Below are positions 1-9,299 of a stretch of DNA of 64,000 nt, piece after piece (position 1 is the first letter of the stretch; each line of letters opens with the position of its first letter). Position numbers and translations under genes: made by a program. The notes beneath the pieces were generated by a model, which made no database searches, was not told where the DNA came from, and was given only the letters and a program-made list of their open reading frames with translations. The DNA comes from Williamsia sp. (GTDB taxonomy: Bacteria; Bacteroidota; Bacteroidia; Chitinophagales; Chitinophagaceae): contig JADCRZ010000009.1 of the NCBI GenBank assembly GCA_015069695.1, positions 62,001 through 126,000 of the forward strand, read 5' to 3'.

Positions 1-1177
1 GGATGGGATCATCCGCGAAATGGGCGTGCTGGGTGTGTTTAACGCAGAGGGAAGCGATTGGAAACGCCAGCGCAAACTGGTATCCCAGGCACTCAACGTT
101 CAGCAGCTCAAAACATTTTTTCCTGTTCTTGTTCATATAACAGAAGTCCTCCTGAACCGCTGGAACGGCCTGTCGGCGCAAAGCTCGCTGATAGAAATCA
201 AGGGTGAGCTGATGCGTTACACGGTTGACATCACAGCGCAGCTTGCATTCGGGCACAGCATGAATACCATTGAGAAAAAGGATGATGTTATTCAGCAGCA
301 CCTGGAAGTGATATTCCCGGCCATCTTCAAGCGCATGAATGCCCCCGTTCCTTACTGGCGGTATATAAAGCTGCCGGCAGATCGAAAGTTGGAAAGATCA
401 ATCCGCGTGGTGAACCAGCAGATGCAGGATGTTATAGACAAAGCCAGGAAAGGGCTGGCTGCGCATCCGGCTACCGGTAACCAGCCGCGCAACTTTTTGC
501 AGGCCCTGCTGGCTGCTTCCGGTCCGGATGACCCGGTTTCCAATCAGGAGATCATCGGCAATGTGCTGACCATGCTGCTGGCAGGAGAAGATACCACCGC
601 GCATACCCTTGCCTGGATCTTTTATTTTATGGAAGTTATACCCGGGGTTCAGCAAAAGATGCAACAGGAGGCCGACCGGGTTCTGGGAGGGGAACCCATG
701 CTGAAACACTACGATGCTGCTGCAAAGCTATCGTATATCGAAGCTGTTGCGCTTGAATCAATGCGGTTGAAACCTGTGTCTCCTACCTTGTTTCATGATG
801 CCCTGGAAGACGTCGTGATTGAAGGCGTGGAAGTTCCCAAGGGCACCGGAATATTTCTGCAAACGCATGCGGCGGGTTTGAAAGACACCCACTTCGCGCA
901 GGCGGAAAAATTTATTCCCGAGCGGTGGATGGAAGGCGGATGCCCTGCCGGACAGGCACACAATCAAAAAGCATTCATACCCTTTGGCGCAGGGCCGCGG
1001 TTTTGTCCGGGCTACCAGCTCGCCATGCTGGAAATAAAAGCCCTGCTGGCCATGGTATGCAAGAACTTTTCAGTCAGCATGGAAACCCAGCCTGCCTCCA
1101 TCGATGAAGTGCTGACCTTTACCATGAAGCCATCTGATTTTTTTGTGAAGCTTGAAAAAAGAAAAAGCAACAGCTAA
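1..1177 (+). CDS. Cytochrome P450, C-terminal part (5' end outside window)
   Basis: Heme-thiolate monooxygenase; the reading frame is open from base 2, so the true start lies upstream. Three family hallmarks are visible. The I-helix oxygen-binding motif AGEDTT is at 581-598, the K-helix ExxR (ESMR) at 755-766, and the heme-binding loop FGAGPRFCPG at 983-1012 with the axial cysteine codon at 1004-1006. About 391 residues are present, so roughly the first 60-100 of a typical 450-residue P450 are missing. No ferredoxin or reductase gene adjoins it, so its redox partner is unknown. The substrate cannot be read from the sequence. The P450 assignment is secure; the subfamily is not. Confidence 0.95.
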   Translation, partial: DGIIREMGVLGVFNAEGSDWKRQRKLVSQALNVQQLKTFFPVLVHITEVLLNRWNGLSAQSSLIEIKGELMRYTVDITAQLAFGHSMNTIEKKDDVIQQHLEVIFPAIFKRMNAPVPYWRYIKLPADRKLERSIRVVNQQMQDVIDKARKGLAAHPATGNQPRNFLQALLAASGPDDPVSNQEIIGNVLTMLLAGEDTTAHTLAWIFYFMEVIPGVQQKMQQEADRVLGGEPMLKHYDAAAKLSYIEAVALESMRLKPVSPTLFHDALEDVVIEGVEVPKGTGIFLQTHAAGLKDTHFAQAEKFIPERWMEGGCPAGQAHNQKAFIPFGAGPRFCPGYQLAMLEIKALLAMVCKNFSVSMETQPASIDEVLTFTMKPSDFFVKLEKRKSNS

Positions 1178-1275
1178 GGGGCAACCTGCTGTTCGCAGGA
1201 AGTATTTATCTTCAGGCAGGATTTACAGGGAGGGCTGGTTCCGGAGTCTTTGAAAGAATCCCACAAAAAATACAT

Positions 1276-2529
1276 ATGACCAGCGCTGTACAAAACAGGG
1301 CCGAACACAAGACGGAGAAGCAAACAGCGCGGGACGCTGCCCTCAACCCGGCCCTGCCTGCGCAACGGATCGCTTCTGTGGATGTGTACCGCGGACTTGT
1401 TATGCTGCTGATGATGGGAGAGGTGCTTTCTTTTGAAAGTGTATCCGATGCATTGCCGGGCAATCCCTTCTGGCATTTCCTTGCCTTCCACCAAAGCCAT
1501 GTTCCCTGGACCTGGCTTTCCCTGCACGATATGATCCAGCCTTCTTTTACATTTTTGGTAGGGGTGGTATTGCCGTTCTCTGTTGCCGGCAGAAAAGCAA
1601 AGGGTGCCAGTTCCGGAACGGTTGTTTGGCGCGCGGTGAAACGTTCGCTGATCCTGATCTTGCTGGGTATATTCCTCCGCTCCATGCATGCAAAGCAAAC
1701 TTATTTCACATTTGAAGATACGCTTACGCAAATTGGACTGGGATATACATTCCTGGTTTTGCTTTCATTTTATGCAAAACGGGTGTGGATCATTGCACTG
1801 GCTGTTCTGCTGGCCGGGTACTGGCTTCTTTTTTTACTGTACCCGCTACCTGGTGCCGGCTTTGATTATGCAGCTGCCGGTGTGGTTCCCGGCTGGGAAC
1901 ACAACCTGTCCGGAATGGCAGCCCACTGGAACAAGAATACCAACCTGGCCTGGGCTTTTGACAGGTGGTTCTTAAACCTGTTCCCCCGGGAAAAGCCTTT
2001 TCTCTATAACGGCGGTGGCTATGCGACACTCAGCTTCCTGCCCACGCTGGGAACAATGATCATCGGCCTGTTTGCAGGAGACGCCTTAAAGGCTTCAAAG
2101 GCGCCGGCAGAAAGAATAAAATTCTTTGTAGCCATGGGCCTGGCTTTTATGGTGGCAGGTGTGCTCTTACATATTGCAGGCATCAATCCCATCGTTAAGC
2201 GCATCTGGACGCCCGCCTGGACCCTCTTCAGCGGGGGGATCTGTTTTTTGTTTCTTGCTTTTTTCTACAACGTAGTTGATGTGGCTGGCAAAAAGAAATG
2301 GGCTTTTCCGCTCCTGGTAATCGGCGCCAACTCCATTGCCGCTTATGCGATCGCCGACGGCGGCATGCGGGCATTGATCTCTTCTTCGCTCCATATCCAC
2401 CTGGGACAAACCTATGACCAGCTTTTCGGCGCGGCGTATGCCACGTTGGTCAACGGAGCGCTTGTCTTGTTTCTGGAGTGGCTGATCCTGTACTGGATGT
2501 ACAAGAGAAAGATCTTTATCAGGATATAG
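1276..2529 (+). CDS. DUF5009 / HGSNAT-like membrane acyltransferase
   Basis: Polytopic inner-membrane protein of 417 residues with about nine hydrophobic segments. The N-terminal block RIASVDVYRGLVMLLMM and the following DMIQPSFTFLVGVVLPFS resemble the D-x-x-x-P-x-F-x-F-x-x-G signature of the heparan-alpha-glucosaminide N-acetyltransferase (HGSNAT/NagX, COG4299) and DUF5009 group. Members of that group are thought to carry acetyl groups across the membrane onto amino sugars, so a role in sugar acetylation is plausible but inferred. The ATG at 1276 precedes a hydrophilic 30-residue lead-in. It lies 98 bp after the P450 and ends just before a strong terminator, so it is the last gene of its transcript. 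Confidence 0.75.
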   Translation: MTSAVQNRAEHKTEKQTARDAALNPALPAQRIASVDVYRGLVMLLMMGEVLSFESVSDALPGNPFWHFLAFHQSHVPWTWLSLHDMIQPSFTFLVGVVLPFSVAGRKAKGASSGTVVWRAVKRSLILILLGIFLRSMHAKQTYFTFEDTLTQIGLGYTFLVLLSFYAKRVWIIALAVLLAGYWLLFLLYPLPGAGFDYAAAGVVPGWEHNLSGMAAHWNKNTNLAWAFDRWFLNLFPREKPFLYNGGGYATLSFLPTLGTMIIGLFAGDALKASKAPAERIKFFVAMGLAFMVAGVLLHIAGINPIVKRIWTPAWTLFSGGICFLFLAFFYNVVDVAGKKKWAFPLLVIGANSIAAYAIADGGMRALISSSLHIHLGQTYDQLFGAAYATLVNGALVLFLEWLILYWMYKRKIFIRI

Positions 2530-2551
2530 GAAATGGTGAAAGAAGTACTGA

Positions 2552-2617
2552 AGCAATCAAGCGTGTTATGTTCGATGAAAGACTCTCTTGGAACATAACA
2601 CGCTTGATTGCTTTTTC
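2552..2617 (+). terminator. Strong intrinsic terminator, 22-bp perfect stem
   Basis: Left arm 2552-2573 and right arm 2591-2612 are exact reverse complements (22 bp), with a 17-nt loop and a T run at 2613-2617. It begins 22 bp after the stop codon of the DUF5009 gene and would end that transcript. The stem is unusually long and perfect for an intrinsic terminator, so a small mobile repeat that has taken on terminator function is an alternative. Confidence 0.8.
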
Positions 2618-2661
2618 CTGTATTTACTTCAAAATGAGCTAGCTGATATGCTATACATCGT

Positions 2662-2709
2662 AGAACCCACGCCTGCTCCTCCCGGGCTAATCTTGTAGGG
2701 GTGGGTTCT
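2662..2709. repeat. Intergenic inverted repeat (REP-like)
   Basis: AGAACCCAC at 2662-2670 is mirrored by GTGGGTTCT at 2701-2709 around a C-rich then G-rich centre (CTCCTCCCGGG ... GTAGGGG). The layout resembles the repeat at 27891-27959, which also pairs a CCCTCC-type arm with a GGGGTGGG arm. It sits between convergent genes, which is where REP-like elements usually lie. Confidence 0.5.
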
Positions 2710-2782
2710 GCGACTGCATGCGTTTGCGTTCCGATGATATGCACCATCCACGCAAATACACATCGCCAAATTCAATTCGGCA

Positions 2783-3772
2783 TTAAAAATCGCTGTCGCC
2801 CGTAGTGGCAGCTGCAGTGCGGGGCCTGCGTGGTTCAATGATGACTTTTCTTTTGGCCAGGTCGTATTTCTGTCCTTCGTGTAAAAAGAAAAATTCACCG
2901 TCTGAATTGGCATATACTTCTTTGCCATCCACCACATGCTTTTCGCCGGCGCCGATGATCGTTTTGTGATCATAGATCGCGGCGAAAGAATTGCCGATCA
3001 CTTCAAGGGTATCACGTTGTACTATAACCGCCGTGGCTTCATCCAAACCGATCCCGATGAGCTTGGGGGATTTGCGGATCAGGTCAACCAGGTCAAATTC
3101 CCGGTTCCTTTGCAGGATGTGCTGGTCGATGGCCGAGCTTTTCAGGAAGCCCAGTCCCTGTGTATGATCGCCCACCAGGATCTGCGCGCCCCTGGTATCT
3201 CCCCGCCACAGGAAAGAGCCCTGGATGCTGGCGCCTGCCGAGCTTCCGGCAATCACGCCGCCCCTGTCCAGCACATCCCAGAACGCTTTGTGCGTAAGGG
3301 TGTTGAGGTAAGAGTCTGCCACGCGCCACTGGCGGCCGCCTACAAAATACACGCCCGTAGCTTGCTTGAGGGGCGCAATAAATTTTTCGCTGTTGGCTTC
3401 CTTCAGGTCGCTGGTATGCAGCAAGGTAACCCGTTGAATGCCGGTTTCCTTTTTCAGGATCTCCACATCCCTGGTGTCAAAGGCAGCCGAATCTCCGGAT
3501 GCGGTGGTTACCACCACGATCACGGCCTTGTCTTTGCCGCCTGCCAGTTCGGTGAACTTGTCCCAGATAGATTTGGTATGCCCTACATTGCCGCCGATGA
3601 TCAGCAAGGATCCCCTTTCCGGCCCGTGCTGGGTGGCGGAAGGGGTGATCTTGATAGGTGGCGCTACCTTGATCGGTGTTAACACCTTGCGGATGGGAGT
3701 GGCCGATGTTTGGCCTGCTGCAAAGTGGCTGACGGGCAGCAAAGCGAGTAGAAAGAACAAATATTTTTTCAT
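2783..3772 (-). CDS. Cyanophycinase-like serine peptidase (family S51), copy 1
   Basis: A 329-residue secreted protein with an N-terminal signal peptide. It belongs to peptidase family S51, which includes cyanophycinase (hydrolyses cyanophycin to beta-Asp-Arg) and alpha-aspartyl dipeptidase. The nucleophile elbow GSSAGA places Ser178. His218 in IDQH and Glu245 in GIGLDEATA are the likely remaining catalytic residues by family pattern. It is the last gene of a SusC-SusD-S51-S51 operon, 27 bp after its paralogue, with which it shares long identical stretches around the active site. The signal peptide implies action in the periplasm or at the surface. The substrate could be an aspartyl peptide other than cyanophycin; nothing in the sequence fixes it. 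Confidence 0.85.
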   Translation of the reverse strand: MKKYLFFLLALLPVSHFAAGQTSATPIRKVLTPIKVAPPIKITPSATQHGPERGSLLIIGGNVGHTKSIWDKFTELAGGKDKAVIVVVTTASGDSAAFDTRDVEILKKETGIQRVTLLHTSDLKEANSEKFIAPLKQATGVYFVGGRQWRVADSYLNTLTHKAFWDVLDRGGVIAGSSAGASIQGSFLWRGDTRGAQILVGDHTQGLGFLKSSAIDQHILQRNREFDLVDLIRKSPKLIGIGLDEATAVIVQRDTLEVIGNSFAAIYDHKTIIGAGEKHVVDGKEVYANSDGEFFFLHEGQKYDLAKRKVIIEPRRPRTAAATTGDSDF

Positions 3773-3799
3773 GGAGTTTTGCTTTTAGATAGTGGAAAA

Positions 3800-4744
3800 T
3801 CAGTAATCGTCTTCATCGCCTGCTCCTGTTGTTGCAGCAGGTCTTCTGTTGGGTTGTTCAATCACCTTGCGGGCAGCCAGGTCGTATTTCTGTCCTTCAT
3901 GCAGGAAAAAGAACGGACCGTTGGATGCTGTAAAGTTTTCCCTGTCGCCGGCTACATGTTTAACACCGTTGCCAGTGATGGTATTGTAGTCGTAAATGGC
4001 GACATAGGCTTTGCCGATCACCTCCAGTGTATCTCTTTGCACAAGAACGGCCGTTGCCTGTTCCAGCCCGATACCGATCAGTTCCGGCGTGTGCCGGATA
4101 AAATCGACTAAGTCGAACTGGCGGTTGCGGGTAAGCAGGTGCTGGTCGATCACAGAGTTTTTCAGAAAGCCCAGTCCCTGCGTATGATCGCCTACCAGCA
4201 CTTCCGGACCGCTGGTATCTCCTCTCCAAAGAAAAGATCCTTGTATGCTGGCCCCGGCAGAAGTACCGGCAATTACGCCGCCCCGGTCGAGCAGGTCTTT
4301 AAATGCCTGGTGGGTGAGGGTGTTCAGGTAAGAGTCGGCGGGGCGCCATTGCCGGCCGCCATCAAAAAATATAGCCGTTGCTTTTTTGATGGGTTCGATA
4401 AATTTTTCCGAGTTGGCAACGGTCAGGTCCCCTGTATGAAGAATGTGTACATTCTCCACGCCGGTGGCCCTTTTGACGGCCCGCATGGTTCCTTCACTGA
4501 ACTCTGCCGAGTCACCGGAAGCCGTGGTTACAACCAGGATATTGGCCTTTTCTTTTCCGCCGGCCAGCTCCAGGAATTTGGCCCATATAGCCGGGGTAGA
4601 ACCACCGCCCCCGATGATAATGAGGGAACCCTTTTCAGGCCCATGGCGGGTAGGGGATTTTTGTACGGTAATGGGTGATTGCTGTGCGTAAGCTCCATAG
4701 CCGACGAAAGCGATCGTGAACAGGGAAATGATCAACTTTTTCAT
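3800..4744 (-). CDS. Cyanophycinase-like serine peptidase (family S51), copy 2
   Basis: A 314-residue secreted S51 peptidase, tandem paralogue of the downstream gene. The N-terminus is a signal peptide (cleavage likely after AYA). The GTSAGA elbow gives nucleophile Ser162, with His202 (IDQH) and Glu228 (GIGLEQATA) as the likely partners. Both copies share GRQWR.ADSYLNTLTH and GSFLWRGDT blocks, so they arose by duplication. One difference is that the acidic residue after GIGL is Asp-Glu in copy 1 and Glu-Gln here. It lies 20 bp downstream of SusD, well within operon distance, which suggests that the SusCD pair imports a peptide-like or aspartyl-containing ligand processed by these enzymes (inference). 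Confidence 0.85.
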   Translation of the reverse strand: MKKLIISLFTIAFVGYGAYAQQSPITVQKSPTRHGPEKGSLIIIGGGGSTPAIWAKFLELAGGKEKANILVVTTASGDSAEFSEGTMRAVKRATGVENVHILHTGDLTVANSEKFIEPIKKATAIFFDGGRQWRPADSYLNTLTHQAFKDLLDRGGVIAGTSAGASIQGSFLWRGDTSGPEVLVGDHTQGLGFLKNSVIDQHLLTRNRQFDLVDFIRHTPELIGIGLEQATAVLVQRDTLEVIGKAYVAIYDYNTITGNGVKHVAGDRENFTASNGPFFFLHEGQKYDLAARKVIEQPNRRPAATTGAGDEDDY

Positions 4745-4764
4745 GGTATGTTTTTAAAAAAAGA

Positions 4765-6201
4765 TTAGTTATAGCCGGGGTTCTGTTTGATTTTCGGATT
4801 GGCATCTATTTCACCCTGCGGTATCGGCTGAAGCCTCCTGAAGTCGGTCAGGGACACCTGGGGATACAGCGGATAACTGAAAGGCTGCGCCGGCCGGTTG
4901 ATCACAAGGTTCAGACGGGTAAGGTCAAAGAAGCGGAGCCCTTCAAATGCCAGTTCTTTTCTCCGCTCATTCAGGATGTCATCCAGCAACTGCTGCCCGC
5001 TGGAAGTATAGCCCGCAAACTGGGGATCCCGGAGCTTGGCAAGCTGGTTCAGGTAAAGCCGCGCATTGTTTGCATCACCGGTCCGTGCATAGCTTTCTGC
5101 CAGCGTAAGAATCACTTCCGCATAGCGGATGATCCTGATCTCATCTTTATCGGAGTTCAGGAAATTGGAATATTTATTTACGATCAGCCCTGGCTGTGAG
5201 TTGCCCTTGCGGATGCCCTTCAGGATAAGCCCCTTCCTGTAATCAGTGGCAGAATACAAATTGTAAAGTTCCGCAGTGGCCAGCATTTCACCGTTGCCTG
5301 CCTGGTAGTAAAGGTCTGCCAGGCCGGTAACACTGCCCGAGACGCCGTTGTAAAGTTCCAGAATGGTTTCCAGCTTGCCGGTGTTGGCCACAGCACTGGT
5401 CCAGTAAGAAGAGAAAGCCGCTGCTGTTGTGGCCAGACTATAACCGCCGCTTTGCACCACTGCCAATGCCGCATCTTTCGCGCTTGCATAGTCTCCTTTG
5501 TAAAGATAAGCCCTGGCTGCGATAGCCTTGGCAGCCCATTTGGAAATATAATTCGAGCTGGTGGCATGATAGGTCGCAGCAATGGCGGTAGCCGGCATCA
5601 GCTGGTAAGCGCTGTCCAGGTCAGAGATGATCTGCTTGTATACTTCCGAAACCGGATTTCTGCCCAGCTTTACATACGGGCCCGTAACATAGGTAGGCGT
5701 GGTCGTGATCGGCACACCATCGGCTTCGGGGTTCAAGGTATAAGGCGCAGCGAAATAGTTCACCAGCGTCAAGTAGGAGAGGGCCCGCCAGGTGTAGGCT
5801 TCGCCCTTCAATTGGTTCACGGCAGCACTGGCAGGAACAGGGGCGCTGATGATCCGGTTGGCCTGCAGGATGGTATAATAGCCCTGCGACCAGATACCGC
5901 TTGGCTCACCACTGGTAGCAATGAATGAATAATTGCTCTGGGTGATGAATTGCCCGTAATTGGAGGAGCTGATAAAAACATTGTCTGCCAGCAGGTCGCC
6001 CAGCACCGGTACGTTCTGTCCGAAGAAAGACGAGCTTTTTGCAGCCGTGTACAAACCGTTCACGGCATCGGTGAGGTCGTTGGGCGTTTTGATGGCCGTG
6101 GCCGCATCTACTGCATTTGACGGCGACTCTTCCAGGAAGCTTTTTTTGCAGCCGGCTGCCAGTACAGCCGCGGCGAGTATAAGGATGTTGATGTGTTTCA
6201 T
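4765..6201 (-). CDS. SusD/RagB-family surface glycan/peptide-binding lipoprotein (pair 1)
   Basis: A 478-residue outer-membrane lipoprotein that works as the substrate-capturing lid on its SusC partner. The lipobox LAAGC gives lipidated Cys18. The SusD fold is recognisable from the N-terminal helical block (DLTDAVNGLYTAAKSS), the LKGEAYTWRALSYLTLVNYFA tetratricopeptide-like helix and the C-terminal ILNERRKELAFEGLRFFDLTR and PYPLYP...IPQGEIDANPKIKQNPGY segments. The stop codon of SusC and this start are 11 bp apart, as expected for a coupled pair. With S51 peptidases downstream, the ligand may be peptide-like, as for RagAB, rather than a glycan. Confidence 0.95.
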   Translation of the reverse strand: MKHINILILAAAVLAAGCKKSFLEESPSNAVDAATAIKTPNDLTDAVNGLYTAAKSSSFFGQNVPVLGDLLADNVFISSSNYGQFITQSNYSFIATSGEPSGIWSQGYYTILQANRIISAPVPASAAVNQLKGEAYTWRALSYLTLVNYFAAPYTLNPEADGVPITTTPTYVTGPYVKLGRNPVSEVYKQIISDLDSAYQLMPATAIAATYHATSSNYISKWAAKAIAARAYLYKGDYASAKDAALAVVQSGGYSLATTAAAFSSYWTSAVANTGKLETILELYNGVSGSVTGLADLYYQAGNGEMLATAELYNLYSATDYRKGLILKGIRKGNSQPGLIVNKYSNFLNSDKDEIRIIRYAEVILTLAESYARTGDANNARLYLNQLAKLRDPQFAGYTSSGQQLLDDILNERRKELAFEGLRFFDLTRLNLVINRPAQPFSYPLYPQVSLTDFRRLQPIPQGEIDANPKIKQNPGYN

Positions 6202-6212
6202 TGTGTCATGTT

Positions 6213-9200
6213 TTAAAAACCGGCGTTGATTCCGATGGTATAGGTTCTGAATTGAGGAATGGTAACGGTGCCGGATTCCGGATCGTAAGGAAGTTTTTCG
6301 TCAAAGGTTTTGGTCCACAGGTTGGTTCCTCTTACATAGAGGTAGAGTTTGCTGACGCCTGGCAGGTTTTTGAGATAAGGCGCTTTTTTCAGGTCATATC
6401 CCAGCGCAACATTCTTCAACCGGATAAAATCACCCTTGTACAGGAAGCGCGAAGAAAAAGCCTGCGAGTTGCTTTGCACCCCGCCACCGGCAACGTACTT
6501 GGGCACGTCTGTGATCTGTCCCGGTGTGGTCCAGCGGTTGGTAAATTCGCGTTGGTATTTGTTGAAGGTGTAATAAGCACCATCATAAAAGCGGGTCGAC
6601 CAGCCGTCTACGATGTAGTTGCCGAAGTTGTAATAAAAATCTCCGTTGAGCGATATGCCTTTGAAGGTAAATGTATTGCTGAAGCCGCCAAAGTATTTGG
6701 GTGCAGCCGATTGATAAGGTACCCGCAGGGCCGAGCTGTAATCCGTAGTGGTCTTTGATTTGCTGCCATCGGTGTACCAGAGGGCTGTGCCGTTCGCAGG
6801 GTCTACGCCGGCATACAGGCGTGTGTAGTACGTATAGTAATCAGATCCCGGACTAAAATAATAATTGCCGTTGGTTGTGGTAGCATTGTTGCCCACGCTG
6901 AGTACTTTGTTCTTGTTGAAAGCGATGTTAAAGCTGCTGCTCCAGCTAAAATCGCCTGCTTTCACCGGAACGCCCTTGAGCTCGAGTTCGATGCCCCTGT
7001 TTTCCATGGAACCGGTGTTGGCATAAGGAACCGATGAAAATCCGGTTACCCGTGAAACAGACACGGCTTGTATCAGTGCATAGATGTTGTTCTTGTAGAA
7101 TTCGGCAGTGATGGCAAGGCGGTTGTTGAAAAGACCCAGGTCTATTCCTGCATCAAACTTCTTTTGTTTTTCCCAGGTCAGGTCCGGGTTGCCGACACCG
7201 CTGTAGTTCTGTCCATTGCCGCTGGTGTAGTTAGAGCCGTAAGAGGCCAGCGGTTTGGCTGCGTAATTGCCGATGCCCTGTGCATTGCCGGTAGTACCGT
7301 AAGAAACCCTTGCTTTGGCCGCAGAGAAGAAGCGCTGGTTGTCGAAGAACTGTTCCTGGTCTATGTTCCAGGCGCCGCCGACAGACCAGAAATTTCCAAA
7401 CCGGTTTTCGGCGCCGAAAACAGATGAGCCATCGCGCCGGAAAGAGCCGTTCAGGGAATACAGGTTCTTGAAGTTGGCATTGCCGCGGAAGTAAACAGAA
7501 TTAAAATCATAAGCCGACGTCGTGCCGCCTACGCTGGTAGGCGTTGCTGCATTGGTAAGCGCATTCAAGTCTGTCTGGGTGAGCGGAAAGCCTGTTCCTG
7601 TTGCATTCAGCACATACTGACGTGATCTTTGTGCTTCCCATCCCACCAGGGCATCTACATAAAAATCTTCTACATGCGGCACGTTGAACTGGTAGCTGAG
7701 CTGGTTCCTTACCAGCCAGTTTACATAGCGTGTGTATGCATCGGAAGCAGAGCCGTTGGAGCTTTGGCCGTCTCCCAATACCGGGTTGTAGAACTGCGAT
7801 TCTTCCAGCAGGTCATAGGCGATGCTGCCATAGCCGGTAAACTTCAGCTTGTCCCGGATATTCCAGTTCAGGGTTGTATTTCCCAACAGGCGGGTTTGCG
7901 AAAGCGTGTGCTTGTCGTTGGCTGCGATCCACAAAGGGTTGTAATGCGCCACAAACCCGATGTTGCTGGAGCTGCTGGAATTAAGGGTACCGTCGTCATT
8001 GTAAGCAAGCTGAAACGGACGCAGGATAGAAGCGGCAAACACCGGGTTCGACCAGGAGCCGGTTGATCCTACGGGTGCAAGCTGGCTTACATTGGAGGCA
8101 TTGATGCCCGTGGTGAAGCTGATCCTTTTGCTGATCCGCTGGTCGATGTTTATCAGGGCCGTCAAGCGCTTGAGCGATGATCCGATGGTGGTTGCTTCCT
8201 GCTTGAAGTAGCCGGCAGAAGCAAACAGCTTGGTGCTTTCGCTGCCGCCGCGTACAGACACATTGTATTGCTGCTGGCTGCCGTTGCGGTGGATAAGATC
8301 CTGCCAGTTGTTGCTCTTGCCGCTGTTAAAGCCATAGCTTTCTGCCAGCGCCGCGATCTGGGCCTCTGTATAGGTTCCTGCGTTCTTCAATCCTTCAATA
8401 AACAGGGTAGAATACTGACTGGCATTCAGGGGCTGGCCTGCAGCCGGAAGCGCGATCGTGCGGGTTGTTCCCAGTTCCGTATCAAAGTTGACCTGCACCC
8501 TTCCTGCCTTTCCTTTTTTGGTGGTGATGATGATCACGCCGTTTGATCCCCTGGAGCCGTAAATAGCTGTGGCAGCGGCGTCTTTGAGGATCGTGAAACT
8601 TTCAATGTCGTCCTGGTTCAATCCGGCCAGCACATTGGAAGAGTTGTTGATGCCGGATGTTAAACGGGAAAGATCACCTGCATTGATGATCATGCCATCG
8701 ATCACGTAAAGGGGATTGGAGTTGAGGGCGGTAGACCCCAGGCCTCTTAAACGCACCTGTGCATTGGAGCCAGGCTGGCCGCTGGTGAGGGCAATGTTTA
8801 AACCGGCTACTTCTCCCTGCAAGGCAGCAAGCGGCGTTGAAAACGGTTTGTTCTCATTTTCCGATCCTTTGATGGTAACCGCAGAGCCGGCGTATGATTT
8901 TCTTGTTTGCGTAAAATATCCGTCGGTAACCACCACTTCCGTGAGCTGGTTGCTGCTGGGTTTTAAATAAACTTTCAACGGACCGCCACTGGCTACGACT
9001 TCTTGTTTCTCATATCCTACAAACGAAACAACAAGGGTATAAGGAAATTTCTGTCCGGTCACAAATGCAAAGCTGCCCTTGCCATTGGTGGTAACGGAAT
9101 GCGTGGTGCCCAGGATGCTGATCGTGGCGCCAATGAGCGGTTCTTTTGTGGAAAGATCCAGTACTTGTCCTTCCAGTTGGGAGTTGATGGTGGCCGGCGG

Positions 9201-9299
9201 TTCTCTTTGCGCGGTTGCGCCATCAGGCAGTGTGCTCAGTAAAAACAGGGTGGTTGCAGTTAGTGCAAAGGATTTTGTTTTATGGAATAATCTTCCCAT
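6213..9299 (-). CDS. SusC/RagA-family TonB-dependent outer-membrane transporter (pair 1)
   Basis: A 1028-residue TonB-dependent beta-barrel. In order: signal peptide (cleavage near GATAQ), a carboxypeptidase-D-like regulatory domain at about 40-115 (GQVLDLSTKEPLIGATISI ... FVTGQKFPYTL), a plug domain with LYVIDGM and the SusC signature LKDAAATAIYGSRGSNGVII, then a barrel ending in an aromatic residue (GINAGF). The N-terminal domain is strikingly like that of the SusC encoded at 11441-14452: both contain FVTGQ[KR]FPYTL and a shared INSxLxGxxxDxxTKE lead-in. It heads the operon SusC-SusD-S51-S51. Its promoter and leader (9300-9689) mirror those of the other SusC, indicating co-regulation. Confidence 0.96.
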   Translation of the reverse strand: MGRLFHKTKSFALTATTLFLLSTLPDGATAQREPPATINSQLEGQVLDLSTKEPLIGATISILGTTHSVTTNGKGSFAFVTGQKFPYTLVVSFVGYEKQEVVASGGPLKVYLKPSSNQLTEVVVTDGYFTQTRKSYAGSAVTIKGSENENKPFSTPLAALQGEVAGLNIALTSGQPGSNAQVRLRGLGSTALNSNPLYVIDGMIINAGDLSRLTSGINNSSNVLAGLNQDDIESFTILKDAAATAIYGSRGSNGVIIITTKKGKAGRVQVNFDTELGTTRTIALPAAGQPLNASQYSTLFIEGLKNAGTYTEAQIAALAESYGFNSGKSNNWQDLIHRNGSQQQYNVSVRGGSESTKLFASAGYFKQEATTIGSSLKRLTALINIDQRISKRISFTTGINASNVSQLAPVGSTGSWSNPVFAASILRPFQLAYNDDGTLNSSSSSNIGFVAHYNPLWIAANDKHTLSQTRLLGNTTLNWNIRDKLKFTGYGSIAYDLLEESQFYNPVLGDGQSSNGSASDAYTRYVNWLVRNQLSYQFNVPHVEDFYVDALVGWEAQRSRQYVLNATGTGFPLTQTDLNALTNAATPTSVGGTTSAYDFNSVYFRGNANFKNLYSLNGSFRRDGSSVFGAENRFGNFWSVGGAWNIDQEQFFDNQRFFSAAKARVSYGTTGNAQGIGNYAAKPLASYGSNYTSGNGQNYSGVGNPDLTWEKQKKFDAGIDLGLFNNRLAITAEFYKNNIYALIQAVSVSRVTGFSSVPYANTGSMENRGIELELKGVPVKAGDFSWSSSFNIAFNKNKVLSVGNNATTTNGNYYFSPGSDYYTYYTRLYAGVDPANGTALWYTDGSKSKTTTDYSSALRVPYQSAAPKYFGGFSNTFTFKGISLNGDFYYNFGNYIVDGWSTRFYDGAYYTFNKYQREFTNRWTTPGQITDVPKYVAGGGVQSNSQAFSSRFLYKGDFIRLKNVALGYDLKKAPYLKNLPGVSKLYLYVRGTNLWTKTFDEKLPYDPESGTVTIPQFRTYTIGINAGF

